DNA of 64,000 nt, taken from the NCBI GenBank assembly GCA_023404095.1, contig JAEYDD010000023.1, forward strand, positions 59,473 to 123,472, given 5' to 3'. Below the pieces are notes generated by a model. That model did not search any database and had not been told where the DNA came from. It worked only from the letters and a program-made list of their open reading frames with translations. Origin of the DNA: Pseudomonadota bacterium. GTDB lineage: Bacteria; Pseudomonadota; Alphaproteobacteria; Rhizobiales; Rhizobiaceae. A program made the position numbers and the translations under genes. Shown one piece after another: positions 25,946 through 34,192 of this stretch. Every line of letters begins with the position of its first letter. Position 1 is the first letter of the stretch.

Positions 25946-26632
25946 ATGTCCGTCACGCCCGCTCTCCCAGCCGAGGACCAGCCGCTGGCCATTCAAGTCG
26001 CCGACCGGATCAGGGAAATGCTGATCGACGGCGGCTTTTCACCACGAGAGAAGCTGTCGGAGCAGCAGATCGCTTCGCAGTTCGGGGTTTCGCGCAATAC
26101 CCTGCGGGAGGCCTTCCGCCTGCTGAGCAGCCAGGGGCTGGTCGAGCACATCCCCAATCGCGGTGCCTTCGTCGCTGCTCCGGGCGAAGCGGCCGTCCTG
26201 GACATCTACCGGGTGCGGCAGGTGATCCAACGGGGTGCTGTCATGGCGGCTGGCCCCGGCCATCCGGCACTGGCGCGGATGCGGGAAATCGTTGCGCAGG
26301 CGGAGGCAGCGCTTGCCCTGAGCGACTGGCAAAAGGTGGGCACGCTCAACATGGAGTTCCATCGCGCCATGGTGGAGCTTTGCGACAGCCCGCGATTGAG
26401 CGCCTGTTTCGATCTCGTGCTGGCCGAGCTGAGGCTCGTCTTCGGCCAACTGGACGACACCGCCCACCTGCACGAGCCCTATGTGGCGCTGAATAAATCC
26501 CTGGTCATCGCCTTGGACGCGGGGCGGATTGCGGATGCCGCAGCCCAGCTGGACGCCTATCTGCTGAAATCGGAACGCGCGGTGCTGGCAGCGCTGCAAC
26601 GGCAAAAGGGGCAGGTTCGAAAGCTGGTTTAG
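25946..26632 (+). CDS. GntR-family (FadR/FCD) transcriptional regulator
   Basis: Regulator of 228 aa: winged helix residues ~15-85 (recognition helix FGVSRNTLREAFRLL) and an FCD domain (YRVRQVIQRGAVMAA, NMEFHRAMVELCDSPRLSA). It is transcribed away from pxpA. The recognition helix shares VSRNTLREA exactly with the GntR protein at 18098-18793, and operators of one type occur before both genes, so the two probably bind the same sites, perhaps with different ligands. Divergent position plus paired palindromes argue for control of the pxp/biotin operon. Confidence 0.93.
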   Translation: MSVTPALPAEDQPLAIQVADRIREMLIDGGFSPREKLSEQQIASQFGVSRNTLREAFRLLSSQGLVEHIPNRGAFVAAPGEAAVLDIYRVRQVIQRGAVMAAGPGHPALARMREIVAQAEAALALSDWQKVGTLNMEFHRAMVELCDSPRLSACFDLVLAELRLVFGQLDDTAHLHEPYVALNKSLVIALDAGRIADAAAQLDAYLLKSERAVLAALQRQKGQVRKLV

Positions 26633-26669
26633 GACCGCGGGCCGAGCCACCACACCGAGGCAAGGGTTG

Positions 26670-27302
26670 CTAGATCGTCAGGCAGGTATTGGCGACGGCT
26701 GCCGAGAAAAGCCGGGTGCCGTTCCCCGCGGAAAAAGCCTCCCGTCCGACACTGGACTTCAGGCTATCGAGGAAATCGTAACCCTCCGTCCAGCGACCGA
26801 AGCCGCTTGCGATGTTGATGTGGCCGGCATTGCCGATGTCCAGAAGCTGGCCGCCCCAATTGCGAGCCGTGCGGCGAAGCCTGTCGACCGGCATATAGGG
26901 ATCATTGAGGCTGCCGATGATGAGCGAGGGGAAAGGCAGCCGCGCGGCCGGCATGGCGCCGAACTGGATGATACAGGGATGCAGCGTCTCCGTCGCATCG
27001 AGGTCGCAAGGCGCAACGAGGAGCGCACCGCGGATTCGGGATGCGAGCGGGCTTTCGGCGAGATTGGCGGCAAGAATGCAGCCGAGACTGTGGCCAACCA
27101 GCCAGACGTCATTGCCGATCGTGTCGATCTCATGCTCCAGCCGCGTCAGCCAGCTTTGTCGATCCGGGCATTGCCAGTCGGACTGTTCGACGACCCGGCT
27201 GTCGGGATTGTCCCGGGCCCAGTGGCGCTGCCAGTGGGCGGCAGGCGAACCGAAGAGGCCGGGCAGAATGAGCGTGTCGACGGCGAAATCGGTTGACGGC
27301 AT
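26670..27302 (-). CDS. RBBP9/YdeN-family alpha/beta hydrolase
   Basis: Small serine hydrolase, 210 aa, the typical length of RBBP9/YdeN. The nucleophile elbow is VGHSLGCILAAN; the acid is in IIGSLNDPYMP and the catalytic His in NAGHIN. The N-terminus TLILPGLFGSPAAHWQRHW is characteristic of the family. The ATG has AAGGAAG upstream. It is convergent with the GntR gene and upstream of a small conserved gene of opposite order; no pathway link is evident. Substrate unknown; esterase-type activity is expected. Confidence 0.88.
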   Translation of the reverse strand: MPSTDFAVDTLILPGLFGSPAAHWQRHWARDNPDSRVVEQSDWQCPDRQSWLTRLEHEIDTIGNDVWLVGHSLGCILAANLAESPLASRIRGALLVAPCDLDATETLHPCIIQFGAMPAARLPFPSLIIGSLNDPYMPVDRLRRTARNWGGQLLDIGNAGHINIASGFGRWTEGYDFLDSLKSSVGREAFSAGNGTRLFSAAVANTCLTI

Positions 27303-27353
27303 GAGCGCTTCCTTCTGCTGCGCGGTGCTCGATCTCTGAACCGGCCAATCCCT

Positions 27354-27542
27354 CTATGCGGCGTGGGCCGTATCCGTGAGCAGGTGGTGCCTCACGGTTT
27401 TCTGTAGCTGGCCGAGCGTCTCGAAACGGCGCTGGTCCAGGTCGAATACGCTGAATTTCACGGCAAAGAACCGCAGTTGCCCCTCGTCCGGGATCGCTAT
27501 GCCCACAGGTACGCCTGCATGCTCGATGACTTGCTTGCTCAT
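27354..27542 (-). CDS. Small conserved hypothetical protein, 62 aa
   Basis: Short protein beginning MSKQVIEHAGVPVGIAIPDE and continuing GQLRFFAVKFSVFDLDQRRF, with a C-terminal helix (ETLGQLQKTVRHHLL). It resembles small conserved proteins I recall from rhizobia with a VPVGI(V/A)xPD motif, of unknown function. Codon use is like its neighbours, but there is no clear ribosome site before the ATG. It lies just upstream of the RBBP9-type gene on the same strand, 51 bases away. Confidence 0.6.
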   Translation of the reverse strand: MSKQVIEHAGVPVGIAIPDEGQLRFFAVKFSVFDLDQRRFETLGQLQKTVRHHLLTDTAHAA

Positions 27543-27986
27543 GGTCGTTGTCCGCCGATTGATGCTCAGTTTCGTATCCAGCCGTGTTAACGGCCGCGGA
27601 AGGCCTAACTAGAGCGGCGACAACGCCTTGCGATCGGGGCATTGTTCATGACGGTCGAAATGGTCAAATCAGCGCTTTTCGCCATGCCGCATCCCCTTTC
27701 CAGCAATTAATCTATAAAATAACTGTACTATTATTCTCGGCGCAGCTCAACGCGCTGCGGGAGAAAATTGGTACAAAAATCCGCGTACAATGAGAATTGT
27801 GATCTGGATTAGGATATTTTCCCAGAATCCGGAAAGGGCATCGGCGGTCTGGTCACTGCTGCCAGCAGGGCCGCGAACGACGGCCACTTCAGGCCCGTCA
27901 GCGCGTGCCCGCCGGCGGGCACGCCGCATGATGATCCCGCCCGACGCGCAGATTTGCCGAAAAGGGGGACATCGCCTGTTTGGAGG
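27543..27986. other. Gene-free stretch with AT-rich tract and GC palindrome
   Basis: No convincing gene in 444 bases. An AT-rich part (27710-27790) with repeated GTAC words probably holds the promoter of the small gene at 27354. A perfect 22-bp palindrome made of GC-rich sequence (27903-27924, core GTGCCCGCCGGCGGGCAC) lies 63-84 bases after the amidase stop and may act as a transcript 3' hairpin for the long minus-strand operon. Otherwise nothing was recognised. Confidence 0.45.
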
Positions 27987-29333
27987 CTAGCCGCGGACGA
28001 TTTCTTCCGCGGCCAGCGCATGCCCCAGCAGCAGCTCGTCGGTGTTCGCAGGCCCCGACAGTAGGAAACCGACGGGCATGCCATAGGCACCGTGGCCGCA
28101 CGGCAGCGATACTCCGCACCAGTCGAGGAAATTCCCGATCAGGGTATTGCGCAAGGTCTTGCCGTTCATCGCGAAGAATGCATCGTCGTCTGCCATGAGC
28201 GGCGCGACTTTCGGCGCAACGTGCGGCAGCGTCGGCGAGGCGATCAGTTCGCCGGGCCGGAGGATATCCGCCATCCGGGCGATCAGGTGCTCGCGGGCAT
28301 CAAGCGTGGCAATATAGTCGGGCATCGAGATATTGGCGCCCAGCCGCGCGCGCGCCACCACGCGTGGATCCATTCCGTCGGCTTCCGCGCCTGCGAGACG
28401 GGTCTGATGCAGCGCATAGGCTTCCGCGGTCACCAGCGCTCCGTGCCTTGCCATGAGCTCGAAGATCTCGGCGAAAATGGGCACGGGAGAGCGTCGGATT
28501 TTTGCGCCGGCCGCCTGAAGGCGCTCCAGGGCGGCTTCGAAACTGGCGACGACTTCAGGCTCGGCGCCGTCGAACATGACGGTTTCGGGGACCAGCAGGG
28601 CGAGATCCCGGACGCTGCGTGCCGCAAGCGTCGGCGTCGTCGCACCGCGCATGGCGGCATCGATCAGGACAGCATCCAGGACGGTGCGGCAGAGAGGACC
28701 AAGCGAATCGAGGCTCTTTGACAGCGGGTACACGCCTTGCATCGAATAGCGGCCGCGCGTCGCCTTGTAGCCGACAATGCCGTTGAAGGCGGCAGGGATG
28801 CGAACGGAGCCGCCGGTGTCCGTTCCGATCGATACCGGCACCAGTCCTGCCGCCACTGCGACGCCTGAACCCGACGAAGAGCCGCCCGGCAGCCGATGGC
28901 CGTCGGTGGATACGGGATTGGAGGGCGTGCCGTAGTGCGGATTGATACCGAGGCCGGAAAAGGCGAACTCGCTCATGTTGACGCGGCCGACGGTGACCAT
29001 GCCCGCTGCCTTGAGCAAGGCGACCACGGCCGCATCGGCTCCGGCGGGAGGGTCATTCGCAAGAACCTTTGATCCCGCCGTTGTCGGCAGGCCTTCCATC
29101 GAAAACAGGTCCTTCCAGGCGATCGGAATGCCGTCGAGCGCGCCAAGCGAGCGGCCGTCGCGGATGCGTGCGGACGCCGCACGGGCTTCGGCCAGTGCGC
29201 GGTCCCTGGTCAGCTTGGTGAAAACGGCCTTGTCGGGATAGGCCTCGATGCCGGCGATGGTCTCCTCGGCCAGCGCGACGGGGTCCAACTGAGCGGACTG
29301 GATGAGGATTGAAAGCTGGGCGATCGATTTCAT
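27987..29333 (-). CDS. Amidase (amidase signature family)
   Basis: Cytoplasmic hydrolase of 448 aa with the Ser-cisSer-Lys triad of the amidase signature family: Lys in IPIAWKDLFSMEGL, GGSSSGSGVAVAAG (glycine-serine core), and nucleophile region VSIGTDTGGSVRIPA. It hydrolyses a carboxamide to acid plus ammonia or amine; the substrate cannot be told. The ATG at 29333 follows a good GAGGAAAG ribosome site; the frame is open far upstream, but that part overlaps the preceding gene and has no homology. Last gene of the long transporter operon, so it likely acts on the imported compound or a product of it. Confidence 0.93.
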   Translation of the reverse strand: MKSIAQLSILIQSAQLDPVALAEETIAGIEAYPDKAVFTKLTRDRALAEARAASARIRDGRSLGALDGIPIAWKDLFSMEGLPTTAGSKVLANDPPAGADAAVVALLKAAGMVTVGRVNMSEFAFSGLGINPHYGTPSNPVSTDGHRLPGGSSSGSGVAVAAGLVPVSIGTDTGGSVRIPAAFNGIVGYKATRGRYSMQGVYPLSKSLDSLGPLCRTVLDAVLIDAAMRGATTPTLAARSVRDLALLVPETVMFDGAEPEVVASFEAALERLQAAGAKIRRSPVPIFAEIFELMARHGALVTAEAYALHQTRLAGAEADGMDPRVVARARLGANISMPDYIATLDAREHLIARMADILRPGELIASPTLPHVAPKVAPLMADDDAFFAMNGKTLRNTLIGNFLDWCGVSLPCGHGAYGMPVGFLLSGPANTDELLLGHALAAEEIVRG

Positions 29334-29353
29334 CTTGTGCTTTCCTCGGGCAA

Positions 29354-30574
29354 TCAGTTTCGTCCGACGAGCTGCATCCACCGGCGGACCAGATAGTTGT
29401 GCTCGTCCATTGTCGTATTCCAAAGCGCGATCGAGTTGGCGCGCTGCCAGTAGGAGCCGCCGCTGCGCACGGAACCGGCCTTGATACGCATGGAGCCGTC
29501 CGGCCCCGGCAGGTCTTCCGCAGCCGCAAGCCCGCGATACCAGTAGTCCCACTCTGCCTCGGTCATGTGCCGGCGCGTGTGGTGGGGGGTGGAGATGTAA
29601 TAGCCCTGCCGGGCGACAACCGCCCCTGGCCAGCCGGAAATCCACCAGTTCAGATACTCGTAGGCCACGTCCAGCATTCGCCCTTCCAGCCCGCGCGAGA
29701 GACAAAGGCCGCCGTGCCAGGCACGGTAGCCTTCCGCCGGAACGCTTTGCTCGACGGGAAGGCCGGCACTGTTGAGGATGCCGATGCCTGTCGACCACAT
29801 GCTCTGGATGTCGGTCTGTTCCTTGACCATGAGCTCGGCAGCCTCTTCGGCGGTGCGCCAGAAACCGCGGAAGAAACCCGCCTTCTTCCTTGTCTCGAGC
29901 AGATCGAAGAGACTGTCGATCTCGGCAATCGTCATGTTGCCGATATTGCCGAAGCTGAGCAGGCCCGCGGATTGGGCCGCGAGCGCCGCATCGAAAATGC
30001 CGATCGCCGGCTCGTCCACCAGCGCGCAGCGCCCATTCCAGCGCTCGTCGAACAGGGCCGCCCAGCTGTTGACCTCCGCAGCGCTGGCCACGTCGGTGCG
30101 ATAGGCAAAGCTGTCGAAATTGTGCGTGGTCGGAAGCATGGAGATCAAGCCGCTGGGTTTTTCTCCGAGGGCGAGATTGGACTGCACGAACAGCTTTTTC
30201 ACCGGCGCGTCGCCCTGGCCAAGCCGCGCGGTCGGCGCGATCTGTCCGGTCTTCGTCAGGTCCGTGATCTCGTCCCACAGTTCTATGCGGCCGATATCGA
30301 TCGGCTGGATGGCGCGCCAGTACCAGACGATATCGAGGTTGTGGAAGCACTGATCGTAGATGTCGTAGCTTTCCGGCTCCTGCGCAGCCTTGGTCTGCGC
30401 CGTCAGGAAGTCATTGTTGTCGAAGACGACCTCGATATCCAGGTCCCGCTCCGCCTGCACCCGCAATTCCTCGAGCAGGGAAATGGCCGTGCCGAGCACG
30501 CGCAGGCGCGGCTTGCCGCTGAGATGCAGCGCCGGTGCGCCGGACAGGTCCGGCGCGGGTTGATGCTTGTTCAT
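29354..30574 (-). CDS. PotD-type binding protein without a signal peptide
   Basis: A 406-aa homologue of spermidine/putrescine-type binding proteins. Blocks NSWAALFDERWNGRCAL, PTTHNFDSFAYRTD and EYLNWWISGWPGAVVARQGY parallel the Tat-exported protein at 34193-35425 (NTWTAIFDSKWRGKSG, PTVYNYDSIGYNPD, ADYWLSGEPGITVSEQGY). Its N-terminus (MNKHQPAPDLSGAPALHLSG) has no hydrophobic core, and the ATG overlaps the stop of the CobW gene (ATGA), so the start is well fixed. It is therefore probably cytoplasmic. By analogy with NasS it could be a ligand sensor; a binding partner of CobW or an enzyme is also possible. Confidence 0.85.
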   Translation of the reverse strand: MNKHQPAPDLSGAPALHLSGKPRLRVLGTAISLLEELRVQAERDLDIEVVFDNNDFLTAQTKAAQEPESYDIYDQCFHNLDIVWYWRAIQPIDIGRIELWDEITDLTKTGQIAPTARLGQGDAPVKKLFVQSNLALGEKPSGLISMLPTTHNFDSFAYRTDVASAAEVNSWAALFDERWNGRCALVDEPAIGIFDAALAAQSAGLLSFGNIGNMTIAEIDSLFDLLETRKKAGFFRGFWRTAEEAAELMVKEQTDIQSMWSTGIGILNSAGLPVEQSVPAEGYRAWHGGLCLSRGLEGRMLDVAYEYLNWWISGWPGAVVARQGYYISTPHHTRRHMTEAEWDYWYRGLAAAEDLPGPDGSMRIKAGSVRSGGSYWQRANSIALWNTTMDEHNYLVRRWMQLVGRN

Positions 30575-31647
30575 CCTCCGACCCCGACCGTCATGGGACC
30601 CTCGTTTCGTACTTCACGTCGAGGCCCGCCGTCCGCTGCACGCTTGACCAATGTGAAGGCTTCAAATGAGCGTTTGATCAAGCCCGGGTCGAGTCCGTCA
30701 ACAATAAAAACGATATGCGAGCGCCGATCCGGGCTCGGCCACGCTTCCATGTGGACCGGCGGATGGACGAGATGCTGGACGCCGTGAATGGCGACGGGGC
30801 GTTCCTCGCCTGCGATATTGAGGATGCCTTTTACGCGCAGCACCTGTTCGCCGTGGCGGTTGATCAGCATCGTCAGCCAGATGCCGAACGCCGTCCAGTC
30901 GACGGGACGATCGACGGAAATCGAGAACGACCGGAAGCGGGCGCTGTGTGGATTGCCCTCGGCGTCCGTCAGGTCGAGGCTTTCCTCGCAATAGAAGCCG
31001 GAAGCCGACTGCGACTGGTTGCCCCGGGAACGGCCGTCATCGCTCAGAAGCGCGTCTGCCGATAGGGCCGGATCGTTGACGTCGAGGATGGTGCAATCGG
31101 GATTGATGCGCCTCAGCCGGTCGATGAGAACTCCGGTATCGGGCACAAGGTCCGTCTTCGTCACGACGATACGGTCGGCGACCGCCGCCTGGCGGTTGGA
31201 TTCCAGATAGGTGTCGAGCGACCTCAGGCCGTTCACCGCGTCCACGGTTGCAATGACGCTGCCTGCCTTGAAATGGTGACGCAGGACCGGATCGGCCTTG
31301 AGGGTGGAAAGCACGGGAAACGGATCGGCAAGGCCGGTGCTTTCGATGACGAGGCGCCGGAACGGCGGCACGATGCCGCGATCGCGCTTGGACAAAAGAT
31401 CGCGGATGGCGTCGGCGAGTTCCCCGCGCACCGTGCAGCACACGCAGCCCGATTGCAGCAGCACCATGTTCTCGTCGATGCGTTCGACGAGGTGATGATC
31501 GAGCCCGGTCTCTCCGAACTCGTTGATCAGCACCGCAGCATCCGCAAGCGAAGGATCGGCAAGCAGGCGCTTCAGCAGCGTTGTCTTGCCGGATCCGAGA
31601 AAGCCGGTCAGCAGATTGACGCTCGTAAAAAGCGGAAGGTCAGTCAT
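30571..31647 (-). CDS. CobW/P47K-family GTPase (metallochaperone-like)
   Basis: G3E-family GTPase of 358 aa. Walker A GFLGSGKTTLLKRLL near residues 14-28, the family metal motif GCVCCTVRGEL, Walker B-type VIESTGLADPFPVL, and base-recognition TKTD. A CobW C-terminal domain follows (VLRVKGILNIAGEERPVAIHG). These proteins insert zinc, iron or cobalt into client enzymes. Here it overlaps both neighbours by ATGA: the 113-aa Cys protein upstream and the signal-less binding protein downstream. A candidate client is the metal-dependent deacetylase encoded just upstream. Family assignment firm, client inferred. Confidence 0.92.
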   Translation of the reverse strand: MTDLPLFTSVNLLTGFLGSGKTTLLKRLLADPSLADAAVLINEFGETGLDHHLVERIDENMVLLQSGCVCCTVRGELADAIRDLLSKRDRGIVPPFRRLVIESTGLADPFPVLSTLKADPVLRHHFKAGSVIATVDAVNGLRSLDTYLESNRQAAVADRIVVTKTDLVPDTGVLIDRLRRINPDCTILDVNDPALSADALLSDDGRSRGNQSQSASGFYCEESLDLTDAEGNPHSARFRSFSISVDRPVDWTAFGIWLTMLINRHGEQVLRVKGILNIAGEERPVAIHGVQHLVHPPVHMEAWPSPDRRSHIVFIVDGLDPGLIKRSFEAFTLVKRAADGGPRREVRNEGPMTVGVGG

Positions 31648-31985
31648 CGCACATCGCTTCCATGCAGGGCTTCCATCCGGGCGATCAGGTCAGGATCGAG
31701 CGGGTCGAGTGGCCGTCCCGTCATCTTTTCGGCTGCCGGCCATAGATGGCCGAGATCCTCGATCATCTCGCTTTTGCCGGTGCGGTTCGCGATCACGTAG
31801 GAGGAACCCTGCCAGTCGGAAAGACTGAGCGCGAAACAGGACAACACCCTGTTGGCGGCGGTGACGCGGTTCGCACGTTCGCGCCTGCGGTCAAGGCGCT
31901 CGGTGTTGCGCGTGTAGACGCCCGGCCGGGCCACCGCGTCCGCCCAGTGCTCGTTGCCTCCGAGAATGCCGCAAAGCGAACACAT
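31644..31985 (-). CDS. Small conserved protein with N-terminal CxxC, 113 aa
   Basis: Unrecognised function. The protein starts MCSLCGILGGNEHWADAVAR, giving a CxxC pair followed by a His, a possible metal site. It has a basic middle (TERLDRRRERANRVTAANRV) and a C-terminal part ending IARMEALHGSDVR. The ATG at 31985 has GAGG upstream; an earlier in-frame ATG is less likely. It is coupled by an ATGA overlap to the CobW GTPase, suggesting it helps metal delivery or is itself a client. Homologues beside CobW genes are plausible but I cannot check here. Confidence 0.75.
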   Translation of the reverse strand: MCSLCGILGGNEHWADAVARPGVYTRNTERLDRRRERANRVTAANRVLSCFALSLSDWQGSSYVIANRTGKSEMIEDLGHLWPAAEKMTGRPLDPLDPDLIARMEALHGSDVR

Positions 31986-32053
31986 GTGCTGCCTCTGTAT
32001 TCTATTGAAGGGCCGGCGGGCGGCCATTTACCGCCCGCCGGCATTGTGCATCG

Positions 32054-32935
32054 TTACTTCTTGCGCGGGAAGCGCTTGGCGAAGTCGTCGGCGATCTCGT
32101 TCATGGTGACGAACTTCACGCCCGGATGCTTGATCATGTAGGCATAGAGCCGTTCCAGCATCATCAGAACCTGCGGGCGTCCGGCGACGTCGGGATGGAT
32201 CGTGATCGGGAAGACGGCATAGTCCATCTCGCGGTAGACCCAGTCGAACTGGTCGCGCCACATCTGCTCGATATCGTGCGGGTTGACGAAGCCGTGGCTG
32301 TTTGGCGACTTCTTGATGAACATCATCGGCGGCAGGTCGTCGAGGTACCAGGATGCCGGAATTTCGATGAGATCGGTTTCCTGGCCGCGCTTCAGCGGGA
32401 CCATCCAGTCCGAGGGCTTCTTGGAGTAGTCGATCTTGGTCCAGCTGTCGCCGACACGCACGTAGTAGGGCGTGAAGTCGTTGTGCATCAGCGAATGGTC
32501 GTACTTGATGCCGCGCTCCAGCAGGAGTTCGTTGGTGACGTTGGAGAATTCCCACCATGGCGCCACATAGCCGGTCGGCCGCTTGCCCGAGAGCTTGGTC
32601 ACGAGCTCGATGCACTTGTCGAGCACTTCGGTTTCCTGCTCGCGCGTCATCGCGATCGGATTTTCGTGCGTGTAGCCGTGAATGCCAATCTCGTGGCCGG
32701 CTTCGGCCACCGCCTGCATCTGCTCGGGAAAGGTTTCGATCGAGTGGCCGGGGATGAACCAGGTCGTCTTGATGCCGAAACGTTCGAATAGCTTCAAGAG
32801 CCGGGGGCTTCCGACCTCGCCGGCAAAGAGGCCGCGCGAGATGTCGTCGGGCGAATCCTCGCCGCCATACGAACCAAGCCAGCCCGCGACGGCATCGACG
32901 TCGATGCCGAAGCTGCAGAAAATTTCCTTGGCCAT
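32054..32935 (-). CDS. Polysaccharide deacetylase-family hydrolase (PgdA/PuuE-like)
   Basis: Carbohydrate-esterase-4 fold protein of 293 aa. The family Asp pair is in FGIDVDAVAGWLGSYGGED (D12, D14) and the metal-binding His residues are H86 and H90 in EIGIHGYTHENP. The sequence, including GEDSPDDISRGLFAGEVG and APWWEFSNVTNELLLE, is very like Helicobacter pylori HP0310 (PgdA), as I remember that protein. Despite that resemblance it has no signal peptide and sits with a polyamine-type importer, amidase and CobW, so it more probably deacetylates, deformylates or opens a small cyclic amide in the cytoplasm, as allantoinase PuuE does. The ATG at 32935 has AAGGAGA upstream. Confidence 0.88.
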   Translation of the reverse strand: MAKEIFCSFGIDVDAVAGWLGSYGGEDSPDDISRGLFAGEVGSPRLLKLFERFGIKTTWFIPGHSIETFPEQMQAVAEAGHEIGIHGYTHENPIAMTREQETEVLDKCIELVTKLSGKRPTGYVAPWWEFSNVTNELLLERGIKYDHSLMHNDFTPYYVRVGDSWTKIDYSKKPSDWMVPLKRGQETDLIEIPASWYLDDLPPMMFIKKSPNSHGFVNPHDIEQMWRDQFDWVYREMDYAVFPITIHPDVAGRPQVLMMLERLYAYMIKHPGVKFVTMNEIADDFAKRFPRKK

Positions 32936-32975
32936 GGGTAAGTCTCCTTCTGTGGTGCTTTTCTGTTTGAAATGT

Positions 32976-34085
32976 TCAGTGGGCCGGGATGACGGTCGCC
33001 TCGGAGGGCTTCCAGGCGAGCAGGACGTCGGATCCTGTCGCAAAGGCGCCGGGTCGATACTTGTCGATATGCGCCTCGAGCGAAATGGCCCGTCCGTCCG
33101 GCAGGGCCGCCGTCAGCTGGGCCAGATGGCCGACGACGTCGGAGCGGGTGATCTTCGCATCGATGACGTTGCCGCCGAATTCTGCGCTGGCGCGGCCGCG
33201 ATCGGCATCCGCGGTGCCATGGATTTCGATTGCCTCGGCCGGAACGACAAGATTTACTCTGGTCTTGCTGCCGACGACACCGTTGATCCGGCCGGTGAGC
33301 ACGCCTGCCGGCGTGTTCACGACGGCGTTCTCTCCGTCGGCTTTCTGGACCTCGCCGGAAAAGATGGTGTTGCGCCCGATGAACTGGGCGACGAAGGGGG
33401 TGTTCGGACGTGTGTAGAGCTGGTGCGGCGGGCTGATCTGCTCGACGCGGCCCTGGTTCATCACCACGATGCGATCCGAAAGCGCTAGAGCTTCCGACTG
33501 GGCATGCGTGACGAAGATGAAGGTCACGCCCAGTGTCTTCTGCAGGAGTTTCAGCTCGTTCTGGATCGCCTTGCGCAGGTTGGCGTCGAGCGCGCCCAGC
33601 GGTTCGTCCAGCAGCAGGATGTCCGGCTCGACGACAAGACCGCGTGCAAGCGCGATGCGCTGGCGCTGGCCGCCGGACAGCTTGTCGGTCTTGCGCTCGG
33701 CGATATCCTCTAGCCCCAGCGTGGCAAGGATGCGATCGACCTTGGCGTCGCGCTCCGCCTTTGGAAGGCCCTTGACCTCCAGACCGTAGCCGACATTGCG
33801 GCGCACGGTCATGTGCGGGAACAGCGCATAGCTCTGGAAGATCATGGAGGTAGGGCGGCGTTCCGGCGGCACGTCGTTCATGCGGACGCCCTTGATCATC
33901 ATGTCGCCGGATGAGATGCCCTCGAACCCTGCGATCATGCGTAGCGTCGTCGTCTTGCCGCAGCCGGATGGGCCGAGGAACGCGATGAACTCGCCCTTGC
34001 TGACCGACAGGTCGAATTCGCTGACAGCGGTGGTGCCGTTGTCATAGACCTTGCCCACCTTCATCAGTTCGAGGTCGAAAATCAT
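32976..34085 (-). CDS. Spermidine/putrescine-type ABC transporter ATPase (first)
   Basis: PotA-like ATPase of 369 aa: Walker A GPSGCGKTTTLRMIAGFE, Q-loop IFQSYALFPHMTV, signature LSGGQRQRIALARGL, Walker B ILLLDEPLGALDANLR, and a C-terminal TOBE domain (~residues 280-365). It lies between the Tat-exported binding protein and the deacetylase gene. A second PotA-like ATPase (38838-39911) heads the same operon, so the importer may use a heterodimer of the two or each may serve other permeases. Confidence 0.93.
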   Translation of the reverse strand: MIFDLELMKVGKVYDNGTTAVSEFDLSVSKGEFIAFLGPSGCGKTTTLRMIAGFEGISSGDMMIKGVRMNDVPPERRPTSMIFQSYALFPHMTVRRNVGYGLEVKGLPKAERDAKVDRILATLGLEDIAERKTDKLSGGQRQRIALARGLVVEPDILLLDEPLGALDANLRKAIQNELKLLQKTLGVTFIFVTHAQSEALALSDRIVVMNQGRVEQISPPHQLYTRPNTPFVAQFIGRNTIFSGEVQKADGENAVVNTPAGVLTGRINGVVGSKTRVNLVVPAEAIEIHGTADADRGRASAEFGGNVIDAKITRSDVVGHLAQLTAALPDGRAISLEAHIDKYRPGAFATGSDVLLAWKPSEATVIPAH

Positions 34086-34192
34086 CCTAGCTCTCCGGAT
34101 TGGCGCATGCTGATCGGCTTGGATCAGGCCGCGAAGTCGTCTGGACGGCCCTCCCCCGGCAAACCGGGAAAGGAGCCGCCGTCATAGTCTGG

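Noticed and set aside
27584..27793. Short plus-strand frame in the gap before the amidase gene
   Set aside because: Runs through an AT-rich promoter-like tract; translation has no family features and no ribosome site.
29334..30350. N-terminal extension of the amidase frame into the preceding gene
   Set aside because: The extension overlaps the binding-protein paralogue and is low-complexity; amidase homology and a good ribosome site begin at 29333.
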